DNA from: a bacterium D16-76
GTDB taxonomy: Bacteria; Bacillota; Clostridia; Oscillospirales; Acutalibacteraceae
Direction of reading: 5' to 3'
Assembly (NCBI GenBank): GCA_009917445.1
Contig: QZEE01000008.1
Coordinates: 1 to 64,000 of the forward strand
Length of the DNA stretch: 64,000 bases
The position numbers were made by a program, and so were the translations under genes. How positions within the stretch are numbered: position 1 is the first letter of the stretch; every line of letters starts with the position of its first letter. Shown one piece after another: positions 50,388 to 60,019 of this stretch. Below the pieces are notes generated by a model. It had not been told where the DNA came from and did no database searches. It saw nothing but the letters and a program-made list of their open reading frames with translations.

Positions 50388-51089
50388 GTGCCTTATGTGT
50401 TGGACCTGGTGCTGTTTGGCGTATTCGTGCTGTTTGTGGCGGTGGGGGTGTTCCGGGGGTTCGTGCGGTCGGCGGTGCACTTTTTGGGGTCGATCATCGC
50501 GGCGTGCCTGGCGGCGCTGCTGGGGGGCATGGCGGCCCAGTGGCTGTTTGACACCATGTTCCGGGGGGCGCTGGTGGAGCGGGTGCAGGGGTCTTTGAAC
50601 ATGTTGGGCACCAGCGACGCTTTTTCCTCGGTGGACAATGTGCTGGCTTCGCTGCCGGATTTTATTGTGCGGGCTTTGGAGGACGCGGGGGTGACGGCCT
50701 CTTCCATACAGGGGGGCATAACCAGCGGCAGCGGCATGGCGGCGGAAACGGTGGTGGCTTTGCTGGCGCCTACGTTTGTGAGCTTTTTGAAGGTGCTGGC
50801 GGTGATTGTGATTTTTGCCCTGCTGATGGTGGTGGTGCGCATTTTGGCCCAGGTGCTGGGCAGCGCTTTGCGGCTGCCGGTGCTGGGGCAGCTGGACAGC
50901 ATTTTGGGGGGTGTGTGCGGTTTTTTGCTGGCGCTGGTGCTGGTTTGGGTAGTGCTGGCGGCGGTGCGGGTGTTTGTGCCCATGCTGGACACGGGGGCAC
51001 AGGAGCAGATTTATTCTGCGCTGGACCGCTCGATTGTAGCGGGGATTTTTGTGAACATGAACCCTTTGGGGAGCATGTTCACGGCATAA
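50388..51089 (+). CDS. CvpA-family membrane protein
   Basis: 233 residues, four to five membrane helices: VLDLVLFGVFVLFVAVGVFR, LGSIIAACLAALLGG, VIFALLMVVVRILAQVL and a C-terminal LLALVLVWVVLAAV with the GGVCGF turn typical of CvpA. CvpA is named for colicin V production; true role unclear, in some bacteria bile or envelope resistance. Start is GTG at 50388, 9 bases behind GGGAGG. Confidence 0.75.
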   Translation: MPYVLDLVLFGVFVLFVAVGVFRGFVRSAVHFLGSIIAACLAALLGGMAAQWLFDTMFRGALVERVQGSLNMLGTSDAFSSVDNVLASLPDFIVRALEDAGVTASSIQGGITSGSGMAAETVVALLAPTFVSFLKVLAVIVIFALLMVVVRILAQVLGSALRLPVLGQLDSILGGVCGFLLALVLVWVVLAAVRVFVPMLDTGAQEQIYSALDRSIVAGIFVNMNPLGSMFTA

Positions 51090-51149
51090 ACCGGAAGAAG
51101 CTGTGGCAGGCTGTTTAAGGGGCCTGCACTGGAGAAAAAGGAAGGGAAA

Positions 51150-51800
51150 ATGAAGGGAATGTCCCGAGAAAAGAAGCCTAGGAACCAGAACCTGACGGTG
51201 CCCAACGCGCTTTCTGTGCTGCGTATTTTGATGGTGCCTTTTTTCGCTTGGTATTTTTTGCATGGACGGCTCGTTGTGGCGGCGGCGCTGCTGGTGCTTT
51301 CGGGCCTTACGGATATGTTTGACGGGCTGATTGCCCGGAAGTTTAACCAGATTACAGAGGTGGGGAAGATTTTGGACCCCTTTGCCGACAAGCTGACCCA
51401 GGGGGTGGTGGCTTTCTGTTTGGCGGTGCGGTTCCCTATGATTGGCCCGGTGCTGGGGCTGTTTATTGCCAAGGAGCTTTTGATGCTGTGCTGCGCCCTG
51501 GTGCTGCTGAAGAAACGCAAGCGCCCCGGCGGCGCCAAGTGGTATGGCAAGGTGGCCACGGTGCTGTTTTATGTATCGGTTTCGGTGATTGTGGTGATGG
51601 ATGGGCTGCATTTGGCGCCTTCGCCGGCGGTTTTTTATGGGGTCTGCTTTTCCATGCTTACGGTTACGGGCGTATTTATGTTTTACGCGGCGTTCCGGTA
51701 CTCCCAGGTGTTTTTTGCCCTGCTCCATTCTACGGACAAGGAAAACGAGCTGGACTTGCCGGGGGAGATACACACCAAGAAGGGGCCTCCGGCGGCTTAA
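51150..51800 (+). CDS. pgsA: CDP-alcohol phosphatidyltransferase (PgsA type)
   Basis: 216 residues with six membrane helices. The diagnostic D-G-x2-A-R-x8-G-x3-D-x3-D motif reads DMFDGLIARKFNQITEVG then KILDPFADK. Likely phosphatidylglycerophosphate synthase. The last codons (GPPAA stop) are contributed by a copy of the intergenic CCGCCGG repeat, so the C-terminus has been shaped by that repeat. Confidence 0.85.
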   Translation: MKGMSREKKPRNQNLTVPNALSVLRILMVPFFAWYFLHGRLVVAAALLVLSGLTDMFDGLIARKFNQITEVGKILDPFADKLTQGVVAFCLAVRFPMIGPVLGLFIAKELLMLCCALVLLKKRKRPGGAKWYGKVATVLFYVSVSVIVVMDGLHLAPSPAVFYGVCFSMLTVTGVFMFYAAFRYSQVFFALLHSTDKENELDLPGEIHTKKGPPAA

Positions 51801-51823
51801 GGGGTGGGGCCCCTTAAGGATAC
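51785..51823 (-). repeat. CCGYCGGAGRC-family repeat overlapping the pgsA end
   Basis: On the minus strand a CTTAAGGGG/CCCCTTAAG stem is followed by CCGCCGGAGGC. The flank encodes the last codons and stop of pgsA on the plus strand. Confidence 0.55.
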
Positions 51824-51994
51824 CGCGCTTCGCTTCCCGGGGTTTGGACGGCTGCGGGGAGGGGGAGTTGGGGCACGCGTTTGGGTGTGGGCGGCTGCGC
51901 GGCTGGATGGAGTAATCCCGTGGTTTATGGGGAACACTAGCGGCAGCTGCTTTTTTGCGCCTTTTGGCGGGGCTTATTTGTTAATTTTTTTCTT

Positions 51995-52038
51995 TCCCCC
52001 ACAGGGTACTTGCGTGGGGGCGTTTTCGTTAGTATAAT
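51995..52038 (+). promoter_or_regulatory. Hairpin and promoter before the Clp gene
   Basis: CCCCCAC/GTGGGGG hairpin (51996-52020) overlaps a promoter TTGCGT (52010-52015), 17 bases, TATAAT (52033-52038). The hairpin followed by CGTTTTCGTT may end pgsA transcription. No CtsR heptad or CIRCE repeat is seen. The 51824-51994 stretch holds nothing else I can name. Confidence 0.5.
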
Positions 52039-52105
52039 AATATGCGTGTATAGGCCGGTGGCTTTGCCGGTTATGGATGGACCATTTCGATTTGAGAAAG
52101 GAACA

Positions 52106-54409
52106 ATGGCTATGATGATGTGTACACGGTGCCATAAGCGTCCGGCTACCGTTTTTGTTTCCCAGGCAATGGACAGCAAGGAGATCAAGGGGTTTTGCTT
52201 TGTGTGCGCGAAGGAATTGGGAATACAGCCTGTGAACGATTTTATGAATAACATGATGTCTACCTTGAAGGAGCAGACCGGCATGAGCGAGGAGGAATTT
52301 GCCGAAGCTACGGAGCAGATGGCGGAGATGCTGGGCTTGGCCGGGGAGGAAGCAAGCGGGGAGCCTGGCTTGTTTTCGCCGGGCGGGGCCCAGACCTTGA
52401 ACCCGGAAGTGATGCTGGGCGGCGCACCGGGGGAGAACGGCGGCATGGGCGGGGCCCAGGTACGGGAGAAGAGGGAGAATGTCCATAAGAAAAAAAGGAA
52501 GCATATCCAGAATTTTTGCACGGATTTGACGGCTAAGGCCCGGCGGGGGGAGTTGGACAACATCATCGGCCGGGAAAAGGAAGTGCAGAGGGTGGTGCAG
52601 ATCCTTTCGAGGCGGACGAAGAACAACCCTTGTTTGATCGGCGAGCCCGGCGTGGGCAAGACCGCGGTGGCGGAAGGGCTGGCGCTGCGCATTGCCCGGG
52701 GGGACGTGCCGGGGAAATTGAAGGACAAGGAAGTGCAGCTGCTGGATTTGACAGCTTTGATTGCGGGGACCCAGTTCCGGGGGCAGTTTGAGAGCCGGAT
52801 CAAGGGGCTGGTGGACGAAGTAAAGGCAGATGGGAATATCATCTTGTTTTTGGACGAGGTGCACAACCTGGTGGGCACCGGCGACGCGGAGGGCAGCATG
52901 AACGCCGCCAACATTTTGAAGCCCGCGCTGTCCCGGGGGGAGATCCAGATGGTGGGGGCCACGACCTTTACGGAGTACCGGAAATACATTGAAAAAGATG
53001 CGGCGCTGGAAAGGCGGTTTCAGCCGGTGACCATTGCGGAGCCCTCTTTGGAGGACGCGGTGGAGGTGCTTTTGGGCATTAAAAAGTATTACGAGGACTA
53101 CCACAAGGTGACGGTTTCGGAAGAGACGGCCCGGCGCATGGTGGTGCTTTCGGAGCGGTATATCAGCGATCGGTGCCTGCCGGATAAGGCCATTGACCTG
53201 CTGGACGAGGCCTGCGCCTGCGCGGCTTTGCGCAACAAGCGGCTGGAAGAGTATGAGGACAAGGAGCGGGCTTTGGGCAAGGAACGGGTGCGGGAACAGG
53301 ATTTGACAGCCCTGACCGGATCGCCGGTGGATTATGAGGAGCTGGCCAAGACCCATTACCGCATTGCCACCCTGGAAGAAAGCCTGGATCAGATGCGGCA
53401 GGAGGGGGTCTTCTCGGCGGTGGAGGAAGAGGATTTGGCCCATGTCATTGAGCTGTGGACCGGCATACCCGCCGCGCGGGTGGCAGAAAACGAGCTGCAA
53501 AAGCTGGCGGGCTTGGAAGAGGTGCTGGGGGCGAAAATCGTAGGGCAGCAGGAGGCCATAGACGCGGTGGCCGCCGCAGTACGCCGCAGCCGGGTACAGA
53601 TCAGCCCACGGAGGCACCCGGCCTCGTTTATCTTTGTGGGGCCTACGGGCACGGGCAAGACGGAGCTGGTACGGGCGCTGTCCCAGGAGCTGTTTGACAC
53701 GCCGGAGACGTTGATACGGCTGGACATGTCGGAGTTTATGGAGAAGCACTCGGTGTCGAAAATCATAGGCTCGCCCCCGGGGTATGTGGGGTATGACGAA
53801 GCCGGGCAGCTGACGGAAAAGGTGCGGCGCCGGCCGTACTCGGTGCTGCTGCTGGATGAGATCGAAAAGGCGCACCCGGACGTGCTGAACATCTTATTGC
53901 AGATTTTGGACGAGGGGCGCATTACCGACGCCCACGGCCGCCGGGTGAACTTTGAGAACACGGTGATTGTTATGACCTCTAACGCGGGCAGCGACCGGAA
54001 GGAAGGGGCCCTGGGCTTTGCCAAGACAGCGGCGGACATGAGCCGGGAAAAAGCCATGAAAGCCTTGAAAGACTTTTTGCGGCCGGAATTTTTAAGCCGG
54101 ATTGACGAAATTGTGGTGTTTAGGCCGCTGGACGTGGAGGACTATAAAAAAATCGCGGCGCTGATGCTGGACGAATATACCGGGGCGCTGGGGGAACGGG
54201 GTATTGCCCTGCGGTACAGCGAAGAGGTGTGCGGGCTGCTGGCGGAAAAGTCCATACACGGGCAGAGCGGGGCCCGGGACCTGCGGAACAACCTGCGGCG
54301 CATGGTAGAGGATAAACTGGCCAGCCTGCTGGTACAGGTGGGCGAGGGCTCCATCTCGGCCATTGCGCTGGGGGCAAAAGAGGGCGAATTGACCCTGGAA
54401 GCCCTGTAA
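52106..54409 (+). CDS. ClpE-like AAA+ unfoldase with N-terminal zinc finger
   Basis: 767 residues. The N-terminus has CTRCHKRP and FCFVCAKE, a ClpE/UvrB-type four-cysteine zinc finger, then a linker rich in Gly/Glu in place of Clp_N repeats. Two ATPase modules follow: [13 protein letters not shown] with [10 protein letters not shown], and [13 protein letters not shown] with [12 protein letters not shown], plus the [14 protein letters not shown] loop. No clear IGF/LGF ClpP-binding loop could be picked out by eye. It acts on misfolded proteins, probably with ClpP. Alternative starts at 52112 or 52115 fit the AAAGGA spacing better. Confidence 0.88.
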   Translation: MAMMMCTRCHKRPATVFVSQAMDSKEIKGFCFVCAKELGIQPVNDFMNNMMSTLKEQTGMSEEEFAEATEQMAEMLGLAGEEASGEPGLFSPGGAQTLNPEVMLGGAPGENGGMGGAQVREKRENVHKKKRKHIQNFCTDLTAKARRGELDNIIGREKEVQRVVQILSRRTKNNPCLIGEPGVGKTAVAEGLALRIARGDVPGKLKDKEVQLLDLTALIAGTQFRGQFESRIKGLVDEVKADGNIILFLDEVHNLVGTGDAEGSMNAANILKPALSRGEIQMVGATTFTEYRKYIEKDAALERRFQPVTIAEPSLEDAVEVLLGIKKYYEDYHKVTVSEETARRMVVLSERYISDRCLPDKAIDLLDEACACAALRNKRLEEYEDKERALGKERVREQDLTALTGSPVDYEELAKTHYRIATLEESLDQMRQEGVFSAVEEEDLAHVIELWTGIPAARVAENELQKLAGLEEVLGAKIVGQQEAIDAVAAAVRRSRVQISPRRHPASFIFVGPTGTGKTELVRALSQELFDTPETLIRLDMSEFMEKHSVSKIIGSPPGYVGYDEAGQLTEKVRRRPYSVLLLDEIEKAHPDVLNILLQILDEGRITDAHGRRVNFENTVIVMTSNAGSDRKEGALGFAKTAADMSREKAMKALKDFLRPEFLSRIDEIVVFRPLDVEDYKKIAALMLDEYTGALGERGIALRYSEEVCGLLAEKSIHGQSGARDLRNNLRRMVEDKLASLLVQVGEGSISAIALGAKEGELTLEAL

Positions 54410-54475
54410 AAAATCCATAAAATCTCCCTTTCCTCCCACCGCACAATGTGCTATAATAGTAGAAGACGCACACTG

Positions 54476-54543
54476 GCAAAGGTTTTTTGAAGATTCTTAA
54501 GGAACTTTTTTCCTGAAAAAAAGTTCCTTAAGCCGCCGGAGGC
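54476..54543 (+). repeat. Intergenic hairpin repeat of the CCGYCGGAGRC family
   Basis: GCAAAGGTTTTTTGAAGATT, stem CTTAAGGAACTTTTTT (54496-54511) with AAAAAAGTTCCTTAAG (54517-54532), then CCGCCGGAGGC. Best reference copy. Confidence 0.75.
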
Positions 54544-54569
54544 CAGGTAGAAGAAAGGATGTATGGGAA

Positions 54570-55109
54570 ATGAGCAAGGTGTACGAGCTGGAGATTGCGG
54601 GGTGCAAAAGGGCGCTGCCCATCTGCCCCATTGACGAGAAGCTGGATATAGCCGGGTTTGTGATGTTCGGGGACGTGGAGGTCACGGAGAAGGCGGCCCA
54701 GGCGCTGCTGAAAAAGTGCCCGGAGCACGATGTGATTGTAACGGCAGAGTCTAAGGGCATACCGCTGGCCTATGAAATGGCGCGGCTGGGGTGCCGGGAT
54801 TATGTGGTAGCCCGTAAGGGCGTCAAGGCGTACATGGAGGACCCGATACACGTGGAGGTGAAGTCCATTACCACGGGGCATGTGCAGAAGCTGTACCTTT
54901 CTAAAGCGGATTGCGAAAATTTGAAGGGCAAGCGCATCCTCATTGTGGACGATGTGATCTCTACGGGGGAATCTTTGGCCGCTATGGAAGAACTGCTGCA
55001 CGCCATTGGCGGGCAGGTGGTGGCTAAGGCCTGTGTGCTGGCCGAGGGGGATGCCAAGGACCGGGACGACATCCTGTTCTTGGAGCCTTTGCCGCTGTTC
55101 TTCAAATAA
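54570..55109 (+). CDS. Adenine phosphoribosyltransferase-like protein
   Basis: 179 residues of the type I phosphoribosyltransferase fold. RILIVDDVISTGESLAAM is the PRPP-binding motif and TAESKGIPLAYEMAR the pyrophosphate loop region typical of APRT. It would salvage adenine to AMP, though the sequence is somewhat diverged from classical Apt and could be a purine-regulator-type paralogue. Two bases before comEC. Confidence 0.8.
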   Translation: MSKVYELEIAGCKRALPICPIDEKLDIAGFVMFGDVEVTEKAAQALLKKCPEHDVIVTAESKGIPLAYEMARLGCRDYVVARKGVKAYMEDPIHVEVKSITTGHVQKLYLSKADCENLKGKRILIVDDVISTGESLAAMEELLHAIGGQVVAKACVLAEGDAKDRDDILFLEPLPLFFK

Positions 55110-55111
55110 CC

Positions 55112-57328
55112 GTGGCCCGGCCTTTTGCGGTATGGGGGTTTTCGGTTTACGGCGTGCTGCTGTTGGCAGCTTGGGGCGGGCCTGATGCCGCAAGGGCTGC
55201 CTTTTGGGTATGCGCTGGGGCTGGGCTGTGTTTGGCCTGCCTGGCCAAATGGTCTGGAATCCGGCGGCTTGGGCCGCTTACAGGGGCGTTCGCGGGGCGG
55301 GCGCCCTTGTTTTGTGCTGCCTGCTTTTTTATGATGGCGGCGCTGGCCTTGTATTTGGTCCAGTTTTCGGCGCAGGCTGCGCCGGTGGGGCAATGGGCTG
55401 GGAAAAAGGCTGTGATAAAGGCCCGGATGCTGGATTACCCACAGCGGCGCTATCACCGGTACTATTACCGGCTGCGGGTGGAAGAGGTGGACAAGACGGC
55501 AGTGGAGCCTTTTACCCTGCGGCTTTCGGCTGCTGTGCCTTTGTATGGCGAGCCTTATGACTGGGTGGAGTGCCCGGTGGGGTTTTATGCTTTTGATACG
55601 GAGGGAGGGGCTTACTCCCAGAGGAACGCCCAGCTGGCCGGCGGGTATCAGATCGGCGGGTATTTGGCTGGGGGCGGGGGTGTGCGGACAGCCTGCGGGG
55701 ATATGACCGTGGAAAAGGCCCTGGCCCTTTTGCGCAGGGGGCTGGCGCGGCAGTTTTCCCGGCTGCTGCCGGAAGAGGACGCGGGGTTTTTGCAGGCCAT
55801 GCTGCTGGCGGACCGGGATAATCTTTTGGAAGAGGCTTATGGCGACTTCCGTCTGATTGGCTGCGCCCACCTGCTGGCGGTGTCGGGGCTGCACATGGGC
55901 GCGGTGCAGAGGCTGCTTTCCTCCCTGCTGGGGCGGGTGGGGATGCGCAGGCGGCCCAGGGCTTTGGTGTGCGGGTTGGCTTTGGCGGGCTACTTATGCG
56001 TGACGGGGTTCCCGGTGTCGGCGGTGCGGGCCTTTGCCATGTGCGGGGTCTATTTGCTGGGAAGCTGGTCGGGCAGGCGGGCGGACAGCCTGAACTCTTT
56101 GGGGTTTGCGCTTTTGCTGATCTGTTTGGGGGACCCTTTTTCCGGCGGGGACCTTTCTTTGGCGCTGTCGGCTTTTGCTACGTTGGGCATCCTTACCTTG
56201 TCGCCTAAAATTACCGGGGCACTTTTGCGGCCGCTTGAGGCTTGGCCCAGGGTACGGCGGCTGTGCATGCCCATAGCGGCGGGGCTGGGGGTGACGTTGT
56301 CGGCTATGGCGGCTACGGCGCCGTGGCAGGTTTTTGCTTTCCGGGGCGTTTCTTTATTGGCGCCGGTGGCGAACCTGCTGCTGGTTTTGCCCTGCACCTT
56401 GCTTTTATACTGCGCGCTGCTGGCTTTGGTCTTTTCGGTGATGCCGGGGCTGGGCGGGCTGGCAGAGCCCTTTGCCTTCTGCGCGGGGTGGCTGGGCCGG
56501 TTCTCCCGGCAGGCGGCGGGATGGCTGGCGGATGTGCCACGGGCTTACGTGTATTTGGGGGCGGGCGAGACGGTGGTTTTCGTGGGAATTTTGCTGATAG
56601 GGCTTCTGCTGTGCGTGCCGGGGAAGCGCCGGCTGCGGGGGAGGGTCCTGGCGGGGATGCTGGGGGCTTGCCTGCTGGTTTTTGTGTCAGTACAGGGGGT
56701 GCGGGAACGGGGGGAAGTCGCCTTGGCTGTGTGGGGAAGCGGGGAGGAAGCCTGCGTGGTTTTGGTGCGGGGGCAGGATGCCGCGGTTTTACGGGCCGGG
56801 GCCCGGGAGGGCAGCTGCACGGGGCTGCTGCGGCGGTACCGGGTGGGCAGGGTGCGGGCTTTGTTTTTGCCGTGGGACGGGGCGGGGGAACGGCGGTGCG
56901 GGGCGCAGGTTTTGGGGGATTACCCGGTGGGGCAGGTGGTCTTGCCGGAGGGGGCTTATGTGGGCCGGGAGTTTGACCCGGAGGAAACCGGCGTGCCAGT
57001 GGCTTTTGTGGGGGCTGGCGGGGCTTTTGAGGTTTTGCCGGGGATATGGGCGGGTTATGGGGAAGAGGGGGATGGGCTGGCGTTTATGGTAAACGGCGTG
57101 GGCTTTTGGCTGCCCTTGGAAAAAGAAGGGTCTTTGGTGCGGGTAGAGGGGGGTTGGGAAAATTCCCCATTTACTGTTTTGCCGGCAGATGCTATAATAG
57201 AGGTAACGCCCGGCGGGCCGGGTTGGAAGGAGCTGGCGGCAGGGCAGTATGCACGCTTTGAGCCGGGCAGGGGCCTGGAGCTGGCCGTGGGCCCGGATGG
57301 CAAAGTAACGGTACGGGAGGGGAGCTAG
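55112..57328 (+). CDS. comEC: ComEC/Rec2 DNA uptake channel with degenerate lactamase domain
   Basis: 738 residues. N-terminal helices, an OB-like domain (residues about 95-190), the Competence domain with CAHLLAVSGLHMGAV and many membrane helices, and a C-terminal region where the metallo-beta-lactamase-like nuclease should be. That region keeps the fold pattern (VALAVWGSGEEACVVLVRG) but has LFLPWDGAGERR where HxHxDH is expected, so metal binding is lost. DNA transport is likely; strand degradation must come from elsewhere. GTG start without a clear binding site, probably coupled to the gene before. Confidence 0.88.
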   Translation: MARPFAVWGFSVYGVLLLAAWGGPDAARAAFWVCAGAGLCLACLAKWSGIRRLGPLTGAFAGRAPLFCAACFFMMAALALYLVQFSAQAAPVGQWAGKKAVIKARMLDYPQRRYHRYYYRLRVEEVDKTAVEPFTLRLSAAVPLYGEPYDWVECPVGFYAFDTEGGAYSQRNAQLAGGYQIGGYLAGGGGVRTACGDMTVEKALALLRRGLARQFSRLLPEEDAGFLQAMLLADRDNLLEEAYGDFRLIGCAHLLAVSGLHMGAVQRLLSSLLGRVGMRRRPRALVCGLALAGYLCVTGFPVSAVRAFAMCGVYLLGSWSGRRADSLNSLGFALLLICLGDPFSGGDLSLALSAFATLGILTLSPKITGALLRPLEAWPRVRRLCMPIAAGLGVTLSAMAATAPWQVFAFRGVSLLAPVANLLLVLPCTLLLYCALLALVFSVMPGLGGLAEPFAFCAGWLGRFSRQAAGWLADVPRAYVYLGAGETVVFVGILLIGLLLCVPGKRRLRGRVLAGMLGACLLVFVSVQGVRERGEVALAVWGSGEEACVVLVRGQDAAVLRAGAREGSCTGLLRRYRVGRVRALFLPWDGAGERRCGAQVLGDYPVGQVVLPEGAYVGREFDPEETGVPVAFVGAGGAFEVLPGIWAGYGEEGDGLAFMVNGVGFWLPLEKEGSLVRVEGGWENSPFTVLPADAIIEVTPGGPGWKELAAGQYARFEPGRGLELAVGPDGKVTVREGS

Positions 57329-58387
57329 TTGGGCCGGATAAGCGAAAAGGAACTGGATGGGCAGATAAAGGCCGGGGGGCTCTCCACGCTGTACGTGGTG
57401 GCGGGGGAAGAGAAATTTATGGTGCGGCAGGCGGCCCGGCGGCTTATGGATGCGGCGGCGGGGGAGGTGTTCCCGGAATTTAACCGCAATGAGCTGGGCG
57501 GGGGATGTGAGATGGATGCCCTCGTTGACGCTTGCACGGCGTTGCCTTTTATGGCAGAGCATAAATGCGTGGCGGTGCAGGATATGGAAATCCAGGAGCG
57601 GGACCAGGGGGATTTTGACAAGCTTTTGGCGCTTATGGAGGATCTGCCGGAGACGACTACGTTGGTGCTGTGGTTCCCTACGGCCAGCCCGGGGGGGAAG
57701 CCGGGGTCTAAGTGGGCGAAATTTTTGCAGAAAGCGGAAAAGTGCGGCCATGTGCTGATGCTGGGCAAAAGGCCCCCGGAGGAGCTGCGGGCCCTGTTGG
57801 AGAAGCAGGCGAAAAAGGCGGGGTGCACCCTGCCGGCCCGCAGCGGCCGTTTACTGCTGGAATATGCCGGGACGGATCTGAACCGCTTGACAGGGGAGTT
57901 AGAAAAGCTGTGCGCCTATACGCTGGGGCGGGGAGGGGCGGAAATTACCCCGGGGGCGGTGGAGGAGCTGGTGCCGAAGGGGACGGAGGTCACGGTGTTT
58001 TTGATGGTGGACGCGCTGGTGGAGGGGAATTACCAGCGGGCGTATGGGCTTTTGGAACAGCTTTTTGTCCAGAAGGAAAAGCCCACGATGATCCTGGCGG
58101 CGCTGTCTACGGCTTATGTGGACATGTACCGGGTGCTGGGGGCTTTGGACAGCGGCTTGCCGGTGGCCGCGCCCATGGAGTATGGGGACTATAAAGGCAA
58201 GGATTTCCGGCTGCGCCGGGCCCAGAAAAACCTGCGGAGGCTGAGCGCGCCGGTGCTGCACCGGTGCCTGGGACTGCTGCTGGAAGCGGACTTGGCATTG
58301 AAGGGGTCGCGGCTGCCGGAAAGGCTGATACTGGACAGCCTGGTGGCCCGGCTGCTGGTGGCATGCACACAGGGGGCGCAGGGATGA
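57329..58387 (+). CDS. holA: DNA polymerase III subunit delta
   Basis: 352 residues with the HolA pattern: GGLSTLYVVAGEEKFMVRQA, LPFMAEHKCVAVQDM, LVLWFPTASPGG, AGTDLNRLTGELEKLCAY and a C-terminal clamp-loader domain ending RLPERLILDSLVARLL. It is the clamp-opening wrench of the loader. TTG start directly after the comEC stop; comEC-holA order is common in Firmicutes. Confidence 0.93.
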   Translation: MGRISEKELDGQIKAGGLSTLYVVAGEEKFMVRQAARRLMDAAAGEVFPEFNRNELGGGCEMDALVDACTALPFMAEHKCVAVQDMEIQERDQGDFDKLLALMEDLPETTTLVLWFPTASPGGKPGSKWAKFLQKAEKCGHVLMLGKRPPEELRALLEKQAKKAGCTLPARSGRLLLEYAGTDLNRLTGELEKLCAYTLGRGGAEITPGAVEELVPKGTEVTVFLMVDALVEGNYQRAYGLLEQLFVQKEKPTMILAALSTAYVDMYRVLGALDSGLPVAAPMEYGDYKGKDFRLRRAQKNLRRLSAPVLHRCLGLLLEADLALKGSRLPERLILDSLVARLLVACTQGAQG

Positions 58388-59022
58388 TACAGGTAAAAGA
58401 GGCCATTGTGGTGGAGGGGCGGTACGACAAAAGCCGGCTTTCCTCGCTGGTGGACGGGGTTATTATAGAGACAAGGGGCTTTGGCATTTTCCGGGACCGG
58501 GAACGGATGGGGCTTTTGCGCAGGCTGGCCCGGGAGAGGGGGCTTGTGGTGCTGACGGACAGCGACGGGGCGGGGTTTTTGATACGGTCGAAAATCTCGG
58601 CGTGCATACCGCCTGGGCAGCTGAAGCACGCGTATATACCCGATGTGTACGGCAAGGAAAGGCGCAAAAGGAGGCCCTCGAAGGAAGGGAAGCTGGGGGT
58701 GGAGGGAATCCCCCTGCCGGTGCTGCGGGATGCCCTGCTGCGGGCTGGGGCACAGGTGCAGGGCGGGGAGGCCCCGGAAAGCGGCGGCCCGGCGGAAAAG
58801 GTGACAAAGGCGGATTTTTATGAGCTGGGCTTGTCCGGCCGCCCGGACAGCGGGGGAAGACGCCTGGCTTTGCAAAAGGCCCTGGGCCTGCCGGAACGCC
58901 TTTCGGCTAACGGCTTGCTGCAGGCGGTGAACGCCCTGTATGGGCGGGAGGAATTTATCCGGCTGGCCCAAAGGGCGGCGGCTGCAGGAGAGAAGGAGGA
59001 CGCGGAAGATGGAGCTGAATAG
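58384..59022 (+). CDS. rnmV: Ribonuclease M5
   Basis: 212 residues; TOPRIM domain with EAIVVEGRYDKSRLSSLVDG and VLTDSDGAGFLIR, then the C-terminal DUF4093 rRNA-binding part (LGLSGRPDSGGRRLALQKAL). It trims 5S rRNA precursor with ribosomal protein L18. Overlaps holA by four bases (ATGA). Confidence 0.92.
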   Translation: MIQVKEAIVVEGRYDKSRLSSLVDGVIIETRGFGIFRDRERMGLLRRLARERGLVVLTDSDGAGFLIRSKISACIPPGQLKHAYIPDVYGKERRKRRPSKEGKLGVEGIPLPVLRDALLRAGAQVQGGEAPESGGPAEKVTKADFYELGLSGRPDSGGRRLALQKALGLPERLSANGLLQAVNALYGREEFIRLAQRAAAAGEKEDAEDGAE

Positions 59023-59371
59023 ACAGGTGCTGGATGATGTGAAGTTTGAGACAAAGGGCCGCTGGTATAATGCCGACCAGGTGGACGAATTTTTGGAGGA
59101 GCTGGCGGAAAGCGTGGACCAGGCCCAGGTGGAGACGGCCCGGCTGCGACAGGAGCTGCGGGGCTTGAAAAGCGAGGTGCGCACCCTGCGGGCAGAGAAG
59201 AGCCAGCTGGAGCACCGGCACGACTATGAGCTGGAACGGGAACAGGCCCGGCTTTTGGAGGACGTGAAGGCCCTTAAGCAGTTTAGGGAACAGTTTAGGC
59301 GGGCGGTGGAACAGGACGCCAGGCAAGTGTTGGACCAGGTGCGCTCTATGGGCTCGGACCGGCTGCTGTAG
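59009..59371 (+). CDS. DivIVA-domain coiled-coil protein
   Basis: 120 residues. DDVKFETKGRWYNADQVDEF is the DivIVA lipid-binding opening, followed by an uninterrupted coiled coil (about residues 33-110). Shorter than DivIVA itself, more like GpsB- or SepF-neighbour type DivIVA-domain proteins. It probably marks curved membrane or the division site. Starts inside the end of rnmV behind GAAGGAGG. Confidence 0.82.
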   Translation: MELNRQVLDDVKFETKGRWYNADQVDEFLEELAESVDQAQVETARLRQELRGLKSEVRTLRAEKSQLEHRHDYELEREQARLLEDVKALKQFREQFRRAVEQDARQVLDQVRSMGSDRLL

Positions 59372-59389
59372 GGATTATAAGGAGGGAAC

Positions 59390-59914
59390 ATGGAGAGAAT
59401 CGAGACGGCCCGGCTGACCCTGCGGGCCCCGGAAAAGAAGGACGCGCCGGCTATGCTGGAAATCCGCAACAGCGGGTATGTACGCCGGTATAACCCTATG
59501 GCGCTGTGGGAGCTGCCCCGGATGGAGAAGGAGATCGCCCAGGAGATAGAGAGGGGGTCGGCCCTTTACATAGAGGGGAAGGAGACAGGCGCCCTTATAG
59601 GCGGCATCTGGCTGGAGCCGGACGGGCTGCGCTATGGGCCTAAGGCGTATACGATTTCTTATTATTTGGCGCAGGAGGAGGCCGGGAAGGGGTATATGAC
59701 GGAGGCGCTTTTGGCGTTTATCCCCTGGGCCTTCGAGGAATTGCGTGCGGATCTGCTTTCTGCACGGGTATTTGCCCCCAACAAGGGATCGGCCAGGTTG
59801 CTGCAAAAGGTGGGGTTTGTGCATGAGGGCACCCTGCGCCGGGCGGTGGCGGCAGGGGGCGTTACTTATGACGACATGCTCTTTTCGCTGCTGCCGGAGG
59901 ATTGGAAGGTTTGA
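59390..59914 (+). CDS. GNAT acetyltransferase, RimJ/RimL type
   Basis: 174 residues: ETARLTLRAPEKKDAPAML at the start, ISYYLAQEEAGKGYMTEALL as the acetyl-CoA loop and PNKGSARLLQKVGFVHEGTLRR at the end. RimJ/RimL relatives acetylate protein N-termini or small molecules; substrate unknown. Sits behind divIVA in the operon. Confidence 0.88.
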   Translation: MERIETARLTLRAPEKKDAPAMLEIRNSGYVRRYNPMALWELPRMEKEIAQEIERGSALYIEGKETGALIGGIWLEPDGLRYGPKAYTISYYLAQEEAGKGYMTEALLAFIPWAFEELRADLLSARVFAPNKGSARLLQKVGFVHEGTLRRAVAAGGVTYDDMLFSLLPEDWKV

Positions 59915-60019
59915 GCGCGGCTTGCCTGGCTTTTTGTGCTTTTGGCGGGGGCGAATCCGGCAGGGAAATTATTTTCTGTTTGGAAGGAAGCATATATGAT
60001 AAGAAAGGATGTATTAGTT

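Noticed and set aside
51995-52105. CtsR or CIRCE heat-shock operator before the Clp gene
   Set aside because: No tandem heptad GGTCAAA and no TTAGCACTC repeat found by eye.
51974-53875. 633-codon minus-strand frame
   Set aside because: Antisense to the Clp ATPase, whose motifs are unmistakable.
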